Part shown: in pieces, positions 1 to 8,827 of the stretch
How positions within the stretch are numbered: position 1 is the first letter of the stretch
Layout of the letters: each line of letters opens with the position of its first letter
NCBI GenBank assembly: GCA_046153875.1
Contig: JBJXFE010000047.1
Span: forward strand, 13,559 to 77,558
DNA: 64,000 nucleotides
Direction: 5' to 3'
From: JBJXFE01 sp046153875
Lineage (GTDB): Bacteria; Planctomycetota; Phycisphaerae; Phycisphaerales; UBA1924
Notes under the pieces: generated by a model
Seen by the model: only the letters and a program-made list of their open reading frames with translations
Databases searched by the model: none
What the model was told of the DNA's origin: nothing
Translations under genes and position numbers: made by a program

Positions 1-221
1 GAAAGCGTCGTGGTCAGCGTCGCCGCGGCGTTCAGGAAGTTGCCCTGAGCGACGGGGCCGACGGGCGCGGTCTCGAGGTACGGCGAGACGGCGACGACCC
101 ATGTCGCGGTGAGCGACCGCAGGGCCGCGACCGCGCCGTCCAGGTGGGCACGCCGGTCGCCGAGATTCGATCCCAGGGCGATCGCGACGAAGGCGGGCGC
201 GGCATCGCGGGGCTCGCTCAC
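1..221 (-). CDS. folK: HPPK, 2-amino-4-hydroxy-6-hydroxymethyldihydropteridine pyrophosphokinase (N-terminal fragment)
   Basis: Only the first 73 codons are in the window; the gene runs off the left edge. Translated from a GTG at 221, it has the HPPK opening pattern: a hydrophobic strand followed by ALGSNLGDR, then SPYLETAPVG and GNFLNAA, which match the family's nucleotide- and pterin-binding segments. FolK transfers pyrophosphate from ATP to the pterin in cytoplasmic folate synthesis. It follows fliA by about 100 bases on the same strand. The GTG start is a choice by homology to the family N-terminus; no strong ribosome binding site is visible. Confidence 0.82.
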   Translation of the reverse strand, partial: MSEPRDAAPAFVAIALGSNLGDRRAHLDGAVAALRSLTATWVVAVSPYLETAPVGPVAQGNFLNAAATLTTTL

Positions 222-321
222 GGCTGATTGAAGGTCAATGCCCGGCGGAAAGCACGACCCCGCGCCGGAAGACGGCGCGGGGTCGGTTGGCGGTGTGATT
301 CGCAGACAGGAAGGTGCCGAA

Positions 322-1188
322 CTACTCGATGGGCTCGAGCTCGCGCGTGCGGTGCTGCATCTGGGCCTTGAGGCGGGCGAGGATCGAGCTGTGCATCTGG
401 CTCACGCGCGACTCGGAAAGGTCGAGCGTGGACCCGATTTCCTTCATGGTCATCCCCTCGTAGTAGTAGAGGATGACAATGAGCCGCTCGGCGCGGCTCA
501 GCCCCTTGGTGATCAGGTCCTTCAGGTCGCGCCGGTGCATCTCGTGGACGGGGTCGGACCCGTCCGCATCCTTGACGACGTCGATCTCGCGCAGCTCGCG
601 CGTGCCGTCGCTGGAGGCAAACTTGCGTGTGATGCTGTGGGTACCGACGGCCTTGCTGTCGCGCTCGACCTTCTCGAACTCCTCGGGCGGGAGCTGGAGC
701 GAGCGGGCGAGCTCGTCCGGGGTCGGCGGACGGCCGTTGCCCATCTCGAAGCGTTGGCGGGCGCCCTCGACGCGGCTGGTGCGCTGGCGGACGAGGCGCG
801 GCACCCAGTCCATGGCGCGCAGCTCGTCGAGGATGGCGCCGCGGATGCGCGGGGCGCAGTAGGTCTCGAACTTGACGTTGCGCTCGAGCTCGAACGCGTC
901 GATGGCGTCCATCAGCCCGAAGAGTCCGGCGGACATGAGGTCCTCGATATCCACCTCGTCGGGGAGTCGGGCGTAGATCCGCTCGGCGTTGTAGCGCACC
1001 AGCGGGAGGAACTTTTCCATCAGGTCGTTGCGGAGCGACTCCGAGTGCGACTTGCGGTATTCCAGCCAGACCTCGTTGATGGGGCGATGGTCAAGCGGGG
1101 ACTTGCGGCGCGGCGATTCCGGCGGGCGCATGAGTCGGCGCCCCGGACCGCGGACCGCCACGAGCTTCGCGGCTTTCGTTGCTGACAT
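322..1188 (-). CDS. fliA: RNA polymerase sigma factor for flagellar operon (FliA/WhiG/SigD, sigma-28)
   Basis: Sigma-28 family factor of 288 residues that directs RNA polymerase to late flagellar promoters. Region 2 shows LPLVRYNAERIYARLP, VDIEDLMSAGLFGLMDAI and FETYCAPRIRGAILDELR, the classical FliA signature. Region 4 carries the helix-turn-helix MTMKEIGSTLDLSESRVSQ near the C-terminus. The frame is open further upstream, but the ATG at 1188 is preceded by AAGGAG at 6 bases, which decides the start. It is the last flagellar gene of the cluster and lies downstream of flhG and a small membrane protein, as sigD does in Bacillus. No anti-sigma factor FlgM is recognisable nearby. Confidence 0.95.
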   Translation of the reverse strand: MSATKAAKLVAVRGPGRRLMRPPESPRRKSPLDHRPINEVWLEYRKSHSESLRNDLMEKFLPLVRYNAERIYARLPDEVDIEDLMSAGLFGLMDAIDAFELERNVKFETYCAPRIRGAILDELRAMDWVPRLVRQRTSRVEGARQRFEMGNGRPPTPDELARSLQLPPEEFEKVERDSKAVGTHSITRKFASSDGTRELREIDVVKDADGSDPVHEMHRRDLKDLITKGLSRAERLIVILYYYEGMTMKEIGSTLDLSESRVSQMHSSILARLKAQMQHRTRELEPIE

Positions 1189-1344
1189 GGTCGGCTCCTT
1201 GACCATTCCCATCGCGTTGTCGGCCTCGCGTCCCTCGACGCGCGGCCCCGTGTGCTCTCTCACGCTGGGTCACCATCCGTGGTGGAGAGGGACGGGAACG
1301 TACCCGATCCCCCCGGGGCGTGCAAGTCCGCTCCCCGGCCCGCG

Positions 1345-1674
1345 TCAAGCGTCGGCGGCCGACGCGGTTCCCCCCCCCTGCTTCGAGGGCGTCGCGCCGC
1401 CGCCCGTCGCGGGTCGGAGCTTCGCCACGTGATCGCGGATGACCTTGTCGCCGACCGAACCGAGCATGACCCCGATGAAGTTGCAGACCACCAGCGCCAG
1501 GACGGCATTGGTGAGGATCGTCACGGACGGGTTCCCGGCGTGGAGCCCGGCCACCACGGCGACGGCGAAGCCCGCCAGTCCCATCGCGGCCGCGACGAGT
1601 TTGCTGGAACCCTCCACCTGCACGACCGGGATTCCCTCCGATTCGGGAGGGCGGCTCGTCACGAGCGCAGCCAT
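1345..1674 (-). CDS. Small membrane protein between flhG and fliA
   Basis: I do not recognise this protein. It has about 109 residues from the ATG at 1674. There is a polar N-terminus, two hydrophobic segments (around KLVAAAMGLAGFAVAVVAGL and AVLALVVCNFIGVMLGSVG), then a short Gly/Ser-rich cytoplasmic or periplasmic tail. The frame is open up to 1722, which would add 16 residues, and neither start has a clear ribosome binding site. Its place between the FlhF/FlhG pair and sigma-28, where other lineages keep che genes, suggests a flagellum- or envelope-linked role, but that is inference from position only. Confidence 0.65.
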   Translation of the reverse strand: MAALVTSRPPESEGIPVVQVEGSSKLVAAAMGLAGFAVAVVAGLHAGNPSVTILTNAVLALVVCNFIGVMLGSVGDKVIRDHVAKLRPATGGGATPSKQGGGTASAADA

Positions 1675-1780
1675 CCCATGACAAACTTGATCGGCGCTCG
1701 GACCCATCGGGTTGAGCGCCACACGCGCTCGAACTTCAGGACTTCACTCCATCCCTCTCCCCCCCTGCCCGAACGGGGAC

Positions 1781-2803
1781 TCAACCGCCGCGCAACAACA
1801 ACTCCGAGAACCACCGTGACCACCCGCGCCGGGGGATCGCTCGCGGTGCATCCGGCGTCGCAGCCCGCAAACTCCGCGCCAACGCCACGGCCAGGGCGCG
1901 CACGTCGCGGCTCGCGGGAGCGTTCGGGCTCTCGATCAAGACCGGCCGGCGTTTCCTCACGGCCGACACAACCCGTTCATCCCGCGCCACCCAACCCAGC
2001 ATTGGCATCCGATAGCCGAGGAACCGCTCGGCGACTGCGGCGAGGCGGGCGTGAACGGCCAGCGCCTCGCGCTCGCCCGACGCGTTGTTCACGATCAGGA
2101 CCGGGCGGACGTCGGCGGTTTCGTGGGGGGAGTCCGGGCGGCCGTGGCGCGATGCCTCACGGGGCCGCCGCACGCATTTGACCAGGGCGTAGGCGTCGGC
2201 GATCGACGTGGGGTCGGGGGTGGCGACGACGAGGCAGAGGTCGGCGGCTCGCATGAAGGCGGTCACGCCGCGCCCGAGCCCCGCGGCGGTGTCGATGAGC
2301 ATGACGTCGCTGTCGCGCTCCAGATCGGCCAGGGCGTCGAGGAGTCGCGCCCGCTCGGACGAGGACAACTCCGTCATCCGCTCCGTGCCGACGGCCCCCG
2401 GGACGAGCCGGAACCCGCCGGGGGCCTCCACTGCGATGTCGCGCAGCGACCCGGTCCGGCCCGCGAGGCTGAACACCGAATCGAGCCGCCGCGCCGGTGA
2501 GAGCCCGCACAGCACATCGGCGTTGGCGAGCCCCAGGTCGGCGTCCACGAGCGTGGTGCGCCGGCCGAGTTCCGCGAGCGCCACGGCGAGATTGACGCAC
2601 AGGGTCGTCTTGCCGACACCGCCCTTGCCCGACGAGATCGACACCACGGCGGCCCGGTGAGGCTGCGGCGGAACGGGAGGCTCGGCGCGGTCGATCGCGA
2701 CCAGGGCCGCGGGTCCGGCGCGCACCAGGGTGCGCAGGCGCGTCGCCTGGTCGGGGCTCGCCGGGGCGAAGGGCATGCCGTGCTGTCGGGTGGAGATGGA
2801 CAT
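1781..2803 (-). CDS. flhG: FlhG/YlxH/FleN MinD-like ATPase, flagellar number regulator
   Basis: MinD/ParA-family ATPase of 340 residues. It carries the deviant Walker A SSGKGGVGKTT at about residues 57-67, the switch-region motif DADLGLANAD near 89, and DVMLIDTAAGLG. FlhG works at the membrane with FlhF to limit flagellar number and placement. The ATG at 2803 overlaps the flhF TGA by one base (TGATG), so the two are translationally coupled. The N-terminal 50 residues include the short segment HGMPFAPASPDQATRLRTLV, which resembles the DQAxxLR motif that FlhG proteins use to stimulate the FlhF GTPase. Confidence 0.93.
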   Translation of the reverse strand: MSISTRQHGMPFAPASPDQATRLRTLVRAGPAALVAIDRAEPPVPPQPHRAAVVSISSGKGGVGKTTLCVNLAVALAELGRRTTLVDADLGLANADVLCGLSPARRLDSVFSLAGRTGSLRDIAVEAPGGFRLVPGAVGTERMTELSSSERARLLDALADLERDSDVMLIDTAAGLGRGVTAFMRAADLCLVVATPDPTSIADAYALVKCVRRPREASRHGRPDSPHETADVRPVLIVNNASGEREALAVHARLAAVAERFLGYRMPMLGWVARDERVVSAVRKRRPVLIESPNAPASRDVRALAVALARSLRAATPDAPRAIPRRGWSRWFSELLLRGG

Positions 2804-4266
2804 CAGCGCACCCGTCCGCCGTCGAGGATAAGCCGCGCCAGACGGTCCGAGCGCCCCTGCTCGATGTGATCCGGCACCTCCTGGCCCGTGGTGACGTAGC
2901 TGAGCCGCAGGGCCACGCGCTGGGCGACGTTGAACAGCACGCCGTAGTTCACGGCTTCGTCCAGCTTGGTGAAGATGACGCGATCGGGGTTGACGGAGGC
3001 AAATCGCCCGGCGGCCTCCAGCAGCGCGCCCTGGCTGGAGGTGCCCGAGAGGACCAGGTGCGTCTGGTGGGGGCGCGCGGCTGCGATGAACCGGCGCAGC
3101 TCCTCGAGGCGGGCGGCGTCGCCGGGGGATCGCCCCGCGGTGTCGATAAGGATGACATCCTGGTCGACCAGGGCGGCGCAGGCCGCGGCCATCTCGGACG
3201 GCGTGAGGACCACTTTCAGCGGCAGCCCGATGATCTCCGCATACGTGCGGAGTTGATCGACGGCGGCGATGCGGTAGGTGTCGCTGGTGACGAGGGCGAC
3301 CTTCCTCCCGTGGCGCAGCTTGTACGCCGCGGCGAGCTTGGCCACGGTGGTGGTCTTGCCCACGCCGGTCGGCCCGATGAGCGCGATGGTCAGCGGTCGG
3401 TGGTCTCCCGGGGTGCCCGGCGCGGGCGTGTCGGCGTCCGCGGGGATGATCGCGGCCAGGCGTCGCGCTGCGGTCGCGCGCACGATGGATTCGTCGGCGA
3501 GTTCGGCGGGGGTCAGCTCGTCGCGGACTCGGCCGACGACCTCGTCGGCGATCTCGGCGGCCACCTCGCTCTCGAGCATACGCAGATACTGGCGGAAGAG
3601 CGGGTCGGTGAGCGATCCGGCAGGCGTCATGGGCGAGGTCCCGCGACCCTCGGTACCCCCACCACCGCCCACGCCATGCCCGTGGGCCGCGCCGACGTGA
3701 ATCGCGGTATGGCGCGAGCATTGGAGCACCTGCCCCACCATGCGCTTGATGGAGGCGACTTCATCTTCGAGAGCGTCGCGGTGCGGCTTGGCCTCGCCCA
3801 CGGCGTGGCACGCGAGCGCGCCGCGGACCACGGTCTGGACACTCGGCGCGGGGTCGGAGCCGCCCCCGGGCGTCTGGTCCGCGCGCCGCGGCGACGTACT
3901 CCCGATCGCCGCGAAACGCGCCGGAGACCAGTCCGTCGCGGGAGCCTGCTCCCGCAGCCCGGGCACGGGCGTCACGGGCCCGGCGTAGGCCCGCTCGACC
4001 GCCTCGCGCGGCGCGCGGGCCGTCACCGCCGCCGGCATCGGCGCCGCGACCGCGGCCGGCGCCCGCCGGTCGCGCAGCGGCAGGATATTTACGCCGACAG
4101 AAGCCGTGATCTCGACCATCGAGCGCCCGCCCAGGCCCATCCAGCCGCCGACGCGGTACGACCGCGTGTGGAGAATGACCGCGCCCTTGCCGAGGTCGCG
4201 TTTGACCTCAGTGAGGGCCTCACCCATGGTGCGGGCGCGATAGGTCTTGAGGGTCGTCTCGGCCAT
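2803..4266 (-). CDS. flhF: FlhF SRP-type GTPase, flagellar placement
   Basis: SRP-GTPase of 487 residues. The N-terminus KTYRARTMGEALTEVKRDLG is the typical FlhF opening. It is followed by a long Ala/Pro-rich linker and an N-domain-like helical part. The NG domain has G1 GPTGVGKTT near residue 296, then SDTYRIAAVDQL, VILIDTAGR and FTKLDE. FlhF marks the site of flagellar assembly and is stimulated by FlhG, encoded immediately downstream. The frame is open to 4323, but the ATG at 4266 has GGGGAG upstream and matches the family start. A 93-base gap separates it from flhA. Confidence 0.94.
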   Translation of the reverse strand: MAETTLKTYRARTMGEALTEVKRDLGKGAVILHTRSYRVGGWMGLGGRSMVEITASVGVNILPLRDRRAPAAVAAPMPAAVTARAPREAVERAYAGPVTPVPGLREQAPATDWSPARFAAIGSTSPRRADQTPGGGSDPAPSVQTVVRGALACHAVGEAKPHRDALEDEVASIKRMVGQVLQCSRHTAIHVGAAHGHGVGGGGGTEGRGTSPMTPAGSLTDPLFRQYLRMLESEVAAEIADEVVGRVRDELTPAELADESIVRATAARRLAAIIPADADTPAPGTPGDHRPLTIALIGPTGVGKTTTVAKLAAAYKLRHGRKVALVTSDTYRIAAVDQLRTYAEIIGLPLKVVLTPSEMAAACAALVDQDVILIDTAGRSPGDAARLEELRRFIAAARPHQTHLVLSGTSSQGALLEAAGRFASVNPDRVIFTKLDEAVNYGVLFNVAQRVALRLSYVTTGQEVPDHIEQGRSDRLARLILDGGRVR

Positions 4267-4359
4267 CCGTGGCACTCCCCGACGAACCGAACGGCCCGGC
4301 GTCCTGCCGGGCGAAGCGGGCACTCTAGCAGAGTCCGTGCCCGCGCGCCAAGTGGCCGG

Positions 4360-6543
4360 TCATGCCGCCACCGCCTCGGGCTCCCGCGGCGCACTCACCA
4401 GCGCCAGCGACTCGACTTCGATCCCCGGCACGACTTCGTTGTAGCCCAGCACGGCGGCCGTGGGGAGGTTGGGCTCGAGCAGTTGCCGCACGACCGCACG
4501 CACCGTGGGCGAAGCCAGAACCACGGGCGCGCTGCCCGCCGCGATGACCTGCTGGAGCGCCCGCGCGACCGCCCCGGTGACGCGTGACGCCACCCGTGCG
4601 GGCATGGAGACGCTGGTCCCGCCCGGCCCTCGGTCCACGTACCCGTTGATCTCGTCCTCCAGCGCGGGGTCGAGCGTGACGCAGACGATCCGCTGCGTCC
4701 CCGGCTTGTCGCCGTTCGCGGCGTACTGGGCGCTGATCGTCCGGCGGAGTGCGTGCCTGACGTACTCGATGAGCACGTCGGTGTCTTTGGTCTTCGTGCC
4801 CCAGTCGGCCAGGGTCTGGACGATGGTCTCGATGTCGCGGATCGGGACCCGCTCGCGCAGCAGCCCCTGCATGACCTTGTGCAGGTCGGCCAGCTTGAAG
4901 ACGTTCGGGATCGCCTCCTCGACAAGCTTGGGGGCGCGCTGCTTGAGCTGGTCGACGACCGCGGCGACTTCGTCGCGTGTCAGCAACTCCGCGGCGTGCG
5001 CCTTGACCACCTCGGTGACATGCGTGCCCAGCACGCTGGTCGGATCGACGACGGTGTAGTTCATCGTCTCGGCCCGGGAGCGCAGGGCCGGGTCGATCCA
5101 CCAGGCGTCCAGCCCGAACGCCGGCTCGCGGGTCTTTTCCCCGTCGATCGGGCCCGAGGCAATCCCCGAGTCCATGGCGAGCAGCCGCCCGGGCTTCGTC
5201 TGGCCCGACGCGACGGGGTTGCCCCGGATGCGGACGCGGTACTCGTTGGCCCCGAGCTGCATGTTGTCACGGATGCGCACGGGGGGCATGACGAGCCCGA
5301 GCTCCAGCGTGAGCTGGCGGCGGACCGCGGAGATGCGCTCCAGCAGGTCGCCGCCCTGCGTGGTATCGACGAGCTGAACGAGCCCGTACCCGACCTCCAG
5401 TTCCAGCGTGTCCACTTTCAGCAGGGACTCGGGCGGCGGGGGTTCGGCCCGGGCCTGCACCGCGGCTTCCTCGGCCTGTTGCTTCGCCGCATCGGCCGTG
5501 CCACGGCGGGAGCGCAGCATGGCCCAGGCGATCACGCTCAGGGCCGCACCGGTCGTGATGAGCGGAACGGTGGGGAGCGGCGTCAAGGCGAGCAGGAAGA
5601 GGAACCCGGCGGTGATGATCAGGCCGCGCGGCTGGGAGATGATCTGGTCGGTCAGCTCGTTGCCGAGGTCTTCCTTGGACCCCGAGCGTGTCACGATCAG
5701 CGCGGAGGCGATGGCGATGACGAACGCGGGGATCTGGGCGGTCAGTCCGTCGCCGATGGTGAGCGTGGTGAAGAGGGCCGCGGTCTCGCCCGCGTCCCAC
5801 CCGCGTTCGATGGTGCCCACCGCGAACCCGCCCGCGACGTTGAGGACGGTGATGATGAGGCCCGCGATGGCGTCGCCGCGGACGAACTTGCTGGCGCCGT
5901 CCATCGCGCCGAAGAAATCCGCCTCGCGCCGGATGTCCTCGCGGCGCTTGCGTGCCTCGGCCTCGTTGATGATCCCGGCGTTCAGGTCCGAGTCGATCGC
6001 CATCTGCTTGCCGGGCATGGCGTCCAGGGTGAACCGGGCGGCGACCTCGCTGATCCGCGTCGCGCCCTTCGTGATGACCACGAACTGCACGATCACGAGG
6101 ATCATGAAGATCACGATGCCCACGAAGAGGGAGTCCCCCGCGACGAAGTTGCCGAACGCCGCGATGACGTGCCCGGCGGAGTACATCGCCTCGGCGGGTG
6201 TCGCGCCGTCGGCGGTGAGGATCAGCCGCGTCGACGCGACGTTCAGGACCAGGCGCAGAAGGGTTGTGGCCAGCAACAGCGACGGGAAGACGCTGAAGTC
6301 CAGCGGGTGGTCCATGTAGATCGTCGTCAGCAGCACGATCACGGCGAGGCTGATGTTCGCGCAGATCAGCACGTCCAGCAGGAACGGCGGGAGCGGGATC
6401 AGGATCACCGCCAGCAGCGAGACGAACCCCAGCGGGACGAGCACCCCGCGGTGCCGCCGGACCAGGTGCATCCACGCCGGCAGCGCCGAGCCGCGCGGCG
6501 CGAGGGTCTTCGGGGATGGGGCGGACGGGGGCAAGCCGGTCAA
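4360..6543 (-). CDS. flhA: FlhA, flagellar type III export gate
   Basis: Inner-membrane export gate protein of about 727 residues. The N-terminal half has roughly eight membrane segments, with the conserved FHIPEP-region equivalents (DFSVFPSLLLATTLLRL, then the loop MPGKQMAIDSDLNAG). The C-terminal half is the cytoplasmic FlhA-C domain (LGTHVTEVVKAHAAELLTRDE). The first in-frame start is TTG at 6543, but AGGAG abuts it directly. A second TTG at 6534 lies 9 bases from that AGGAG and is a better-spaced start, so initiation at 6534 is likely. Only 6 bases separate it from flhB. Confidence 0.94.
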   Translation of the reverse strand: MTGLPPSAPSPKTLAPRGSALPAWMHLVRRHRGVLVPLGFVSLLAVILIPLPPFLLDVLICANISLAVIVLLTTIYMDHPLDFSVFPSLLLATTLLRLVLNVASTRLILTADGATPAEAMYSAGHVIAAFGNFVAGDSLFVGIVIFMILVIVQFVVITKGATRISEVAARFTLDAMPGKQMAIDSDLNAGIINEAEARKRREDIRREADFFGAMDGASKFVRGDAIAGLIITVLNVAGGFAVGTIERGWDAGETAALFTTLTIGDGLTAQIPAFVIAIASALIVTRSGSKEDLGNELTDQIISQPRGLIITAGFLFLLALTPLPTVPLITTGAALSVIAWAMLRSRRGTADAAKQQAEEAAVQARAEPPPPESLLKVDTLELEVGYGLVQLVDTTQGGDLLERISAVRRQLTLELGLVMPPVRIRDNMQLGANEYRVRIRGNPVASGQTKPGRLLAMDSGIASGPIDGEKTREPAFGLDAWWIDPALRSRAETMNYTVVDPTSVLGTHVTEVVKAHAAELLTRDEVAAVVDQLKQRAPKLVEEAIPNVFKLADLHKVMQGLLRERVPIRDIETIVQTLADWGTKTKDTDVLIEYVRHALRRTISAQYAANGDKPGTQRIVCVTLDPALEDEINGYVDRGPGGTSVSMPARVASRVTGAVARALQQVIAAGSAPVVLASPTVRAVVRQLLEPNLPTAAVLGYNEVVPGIEVESLALVSAPREPEAVAA

Positions 6544-6549
6544 CTCCTG

Positions 6550-7617
6550 TTACGCGGCGCGGCCCGCGATCCGGTAGACGTACGCCAGGACCTCGGCCAC
6601 GGCCTCGTAGTGCTCGGGGCGGACCTCCTGCCCCACGTCGAGGTTCCAGAACAGCGCCCGGGCCAGCGGCGGACGCTCGACGATCGGCACGCCGTGGACC
6701 AGCCCGACCTCGCGGATCCGGAAGGCCATCGAGTCCAGACCCTTGGCGACGACCTTCGGGGCCCGCATGGTCGCGGCGTCGTACCTCAACGCGACGGCGA
6801 AATGCGTCGGGTTGGTCACGATGACGTCGGCCCTGGGCACGGCGGTGCGGATCTGGTGGAGCGCGATCTCCTGGGCCATGCGGTGGCGGCGACGCTTCAC
6901 GTCGGGGTCGCCCTCGGACGATCGGCGCTCGTCCTGCACTTCCTGGCGCGTCATCTTCAGATCGCGCGTGTGTTGCCAGCGCTGATACAGGAAGTCGACC
7001 AGCCCGATCATGAGGAGCAGCGGCAGGAGCCACAGCACCAGTTCGAGCGCCAAGCGCACGACCATGTACAGCGCCGCCACGGCCTCGATGGTCGGAAGAG
7101 CCGCGAGCGTCGGCATCCGGCGCCAGACGACGAACACGGCGATCGCCGTCACGGCGGCGAGCTTGAGCGAGTTGACGAGCGTCTTGACGAGGTTGCGCCG
7201 GTTGACCAGCCGCTTGAGCCCGGCGACGGGGTTCAGCTTGTCGAACTTCGGCTGGAGCGGCTGCGCGGTCCAGAGCCACCCGAACTGGGACATCTGGGCC
7301 AGAACCCCGACGACGAACATGACGAGCAGGACCGGGACCACGAGCCACGCGGCCTTGGCGCCGGCCCAGGCGATCGCGGCCCAGATCGACTCGGCGTCGA
7401 GGGGCGTGCCCGGCGCGTCGCCACCGAGAAGCCCGCGTGTGATCGACGCGAGCACCATGATCCCCGTGCCGCCGAAGGCAACGAGGAGAACCACCGCGGC
7501 ACTGAGGTCGATCGCGGCGCCGAGGTCCTGGCTGCGCGCGACCTGCCCGCGCGACCGCGCCTCGCTCATGCGGCGGGAGGTCGGTTGTTCGGTGCGCTCG
7601 CCGAGTTCTTCGGCCAT
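6550..7617 (-). CDS. flhB: FlhB, flagellar export switch protein
   Basis: Export apparatus protein of 355 residues. It has the FlhB N-terminus (ERTEQPTSRRMSEARSRGQV), four membrane segments and a cytoplasmic domain with the autocleavage motif NPTH (VIVTNPTHFAVALRYD). Cleavage between N and P switches export from hook-rod to filament substrates in the family. The C-terminus ends shortly after LARALFWNLDVGQEV, as usual. It lies between fliR and flhA; the 118-base gap to fliR holds a heptad repeat. Confidence 0.95.
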   Translation of the reverse strand: MAEELGERTEQPTSRRMSEARSRGQVARSQDLGAAIDLSAAVVLLVAFGGTGIMVLASITRGLLGGDAPGTPLDAESIWAAIAWAGAKAAWLVVPVLLVMFVVGVLAQMSQFGWLWTAQPLQPKFDKLNPVAGLKRLVNRRNLVKTLVNSLKLAAVTAIAVFVVWRRMPTLAALPTIEAVAALYMVVRLALELVLWLLPLLLMIGLVDFLYQRWQHTRDLKMTRQEVQDERRSSEGDPDVKRRRHRMAQEIALHQIRTAVPRADVIVTNPTHFAVALRYDAATMRAPKVVAKGLDSMAFRIREVGLVHGVPIVERPPLARALFWNLDVGQEVRPEHYEAVAEVLAYVYRIAGRAA

Positions 7618-7640
7618 GGGGGGTGCTCAGGACGACGCCG

Positions 7641-7661
7641 GGCAATGGGTGATGGGTGATG
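7641..7661. repeat. Heptad tandem repeat in the fliR-flhB gap
   Basis: Three adjacent 7-base units, GGCAATG GGTGATG GGTGATG, fill the middle of the 118-base gap between the fliR stop and the flhB start. The unit GGCAATG is shared with the flgB-flgC spacer arrays. Confidence 0.7.
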
Positions 7662-7735
7662 GTCACAGCCGAGTGAGCGGTGCGGATACACGCCCGCAAC
7701 TCACTTTGTCTCTTCGTTGTGTTCTCCCGCGGTTG

Positions 7736-8521
7736 TCACGGCCTGAGTTCCCGCGCCCAGGTGTCGGCGATGCCCAGGGCACGTCCGATCTCGTCGCCGG
7801 CGGCCTGCTGCATCGCCCACAGCGACACCGCCACAACCCCGACGCCGCAGAGGATCTTGATGGTGAACCCGATGCTCAGGACGTTGATCTGCGGCATGGA
7901 CTTCATGATGAAGCCCAGAGCGATCATGACGAGCAGAATGATGCCCAGGGCCGGGGCCGCCACCCGCAGCGCCAGATCGAACCCCCCGGCCAGCACAGAA
8001 ACCACCGCGTCGAGGGGGAGCGCGTCGAGCCGGAACGCGCCCGGCGGCAGGTGCTCGAACGTCGCGGCCAGGGAGAGGAACGCCGCTTCGAGCCCCCCCA
8101 TCGCCACAAACACCCCCAGCCCCAGGTACATCAGCAACTGGCTGGTGACGTCGGCGTCCGAGTCGAGCTCCGGGTTGTAGACGCGCCCCAGGCCCAGCCC
8201 CATCTGGTGCCCGATGAGGTAGCCGGCCAGGTCGAGCGCGAAGAGCGGCATCGCGGCGATGAACCCGAGCGCCACGCCGATGAGCAGTTCGCCGGCCGCG
8301 AGCGGCAGCAGCCCCAGCAGGTCCGTCTCCGGCGGGGTCTGGCTGATGGCCGGAACGCCCGCGTACAGAGCGGCCCCGAACACCAGGGCCAGGGTCGCGC
8401 GCACGCGGCGCGGCGCCGAACGGTTCGCCAGGAGCGGCGTGAACATGAAGAGCCCGCCCAACCGTGTCACCACGAGCAGCAGCGGGACGGCGTGCGCGAA
8501 GATGGGCTCGACCGTGGGCAT
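7736..8521 (-). CDS. fliR: FliR, flagellar export gate subunit
   Basis: Polytopic membrane protein of 261 residues with the FliR pattern: an early hydrophobic segment (LLLVVTRLGGLFMFTPLL), the conserved basic stretch after it, the loop ELLIGVALGFIAAMPLFALDLAG and QMGLGLG. FliR closes the FliP-FliQ-FliR export gate in the MS ring. It starts at an ATG 20 bases after fliQ and is in the usual fliP-fliQ-fliR order. Confidence 0.93.
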   Translation of the reverse strand: MPTVEPIFAHAVPLLLVVTRLGGLFMFTPLLANRSAPRRVRATLALVFGAALYAGVPAISQTPPETDLLGLLPLAAGELLIGVALGFIAAMPLFALDLAGYLIGHQMGLGLGRVYNPELDSDADVTSQLLMYLGLGVFVAMGGLEAAFLSLAATFEHLPPGAFRLDALPLDAVVSVLAGGFDLALRVAAPALGIILLVMIALGFIMKSMPQINVLSIGFTIKILCGVGVVAVSLWAMQQAAGDEIGRALGIADTWARELRP

Positions 8522-8541
8522 GATTCCTCGGTGTCATCGCG

Positions 8542-8805
8542 CTAGGAGGCGAACAGCGTGAACAGGTCGGTGGTGTACTCGATGAGCCGCCCCGCGATCC
8601 ACGGGAGCAGCAGAATCGCCAGGACGACCATGGCGATGATCTTGGGCACGAACGTCAGCGACTGGTCGTGGATCGACGTGACCGATTGCAGGACGCTGAT
8701 CACGAGCCCGACCAGGACGCCCGCGGCGAGGATCGGGCCCGCGATCTTGAGCGTGATGATCAGCGCGTCGCGGACCATCGAGAGCGTGGCTTCGTCGTAC
8801 TGCAT
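8542..8805 (-). CDS. fliQ: FliQ, flagellar export gate subunit
   Basis: Protein of 87 residues with two membrane segments, the normal size for FliQ. The family pattern AGPILAAGVLVGLVISVLQS and TSIHDQSLTFVPKI is clear. Four FliQ subunits wrap the FliP5-FliR1 core. It lies 22 bases downstream of fliP and 20 bases upstream of fliR. Confidence 0.95.
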   Translation of the reverse strand: MQYDEATLSMVRDALIITLKIAGPILAAGVLVGLVISVLQSVTSIHDQSLTFVPKIIAMVVLAILLLPWIAGRLIEYTTDLFTLFAS

Positions 8806-8827
8806 GGTGCCTCCGTGCGCTGCGCGT

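Noticed and set aside
2866..4587. A 573-codon open frame on the plus strand
   Set aside because: It is the antisense shadow of flhF and the end of flhA.
4753..7659. A 968-codon open frame on the plus strand
   Set aside because: It is antisense to flhA and flhB. Its translation is rich in Arg, Asp, Gly and His with no fold or motif, as expected for the shadow of high-GC coding sequence.
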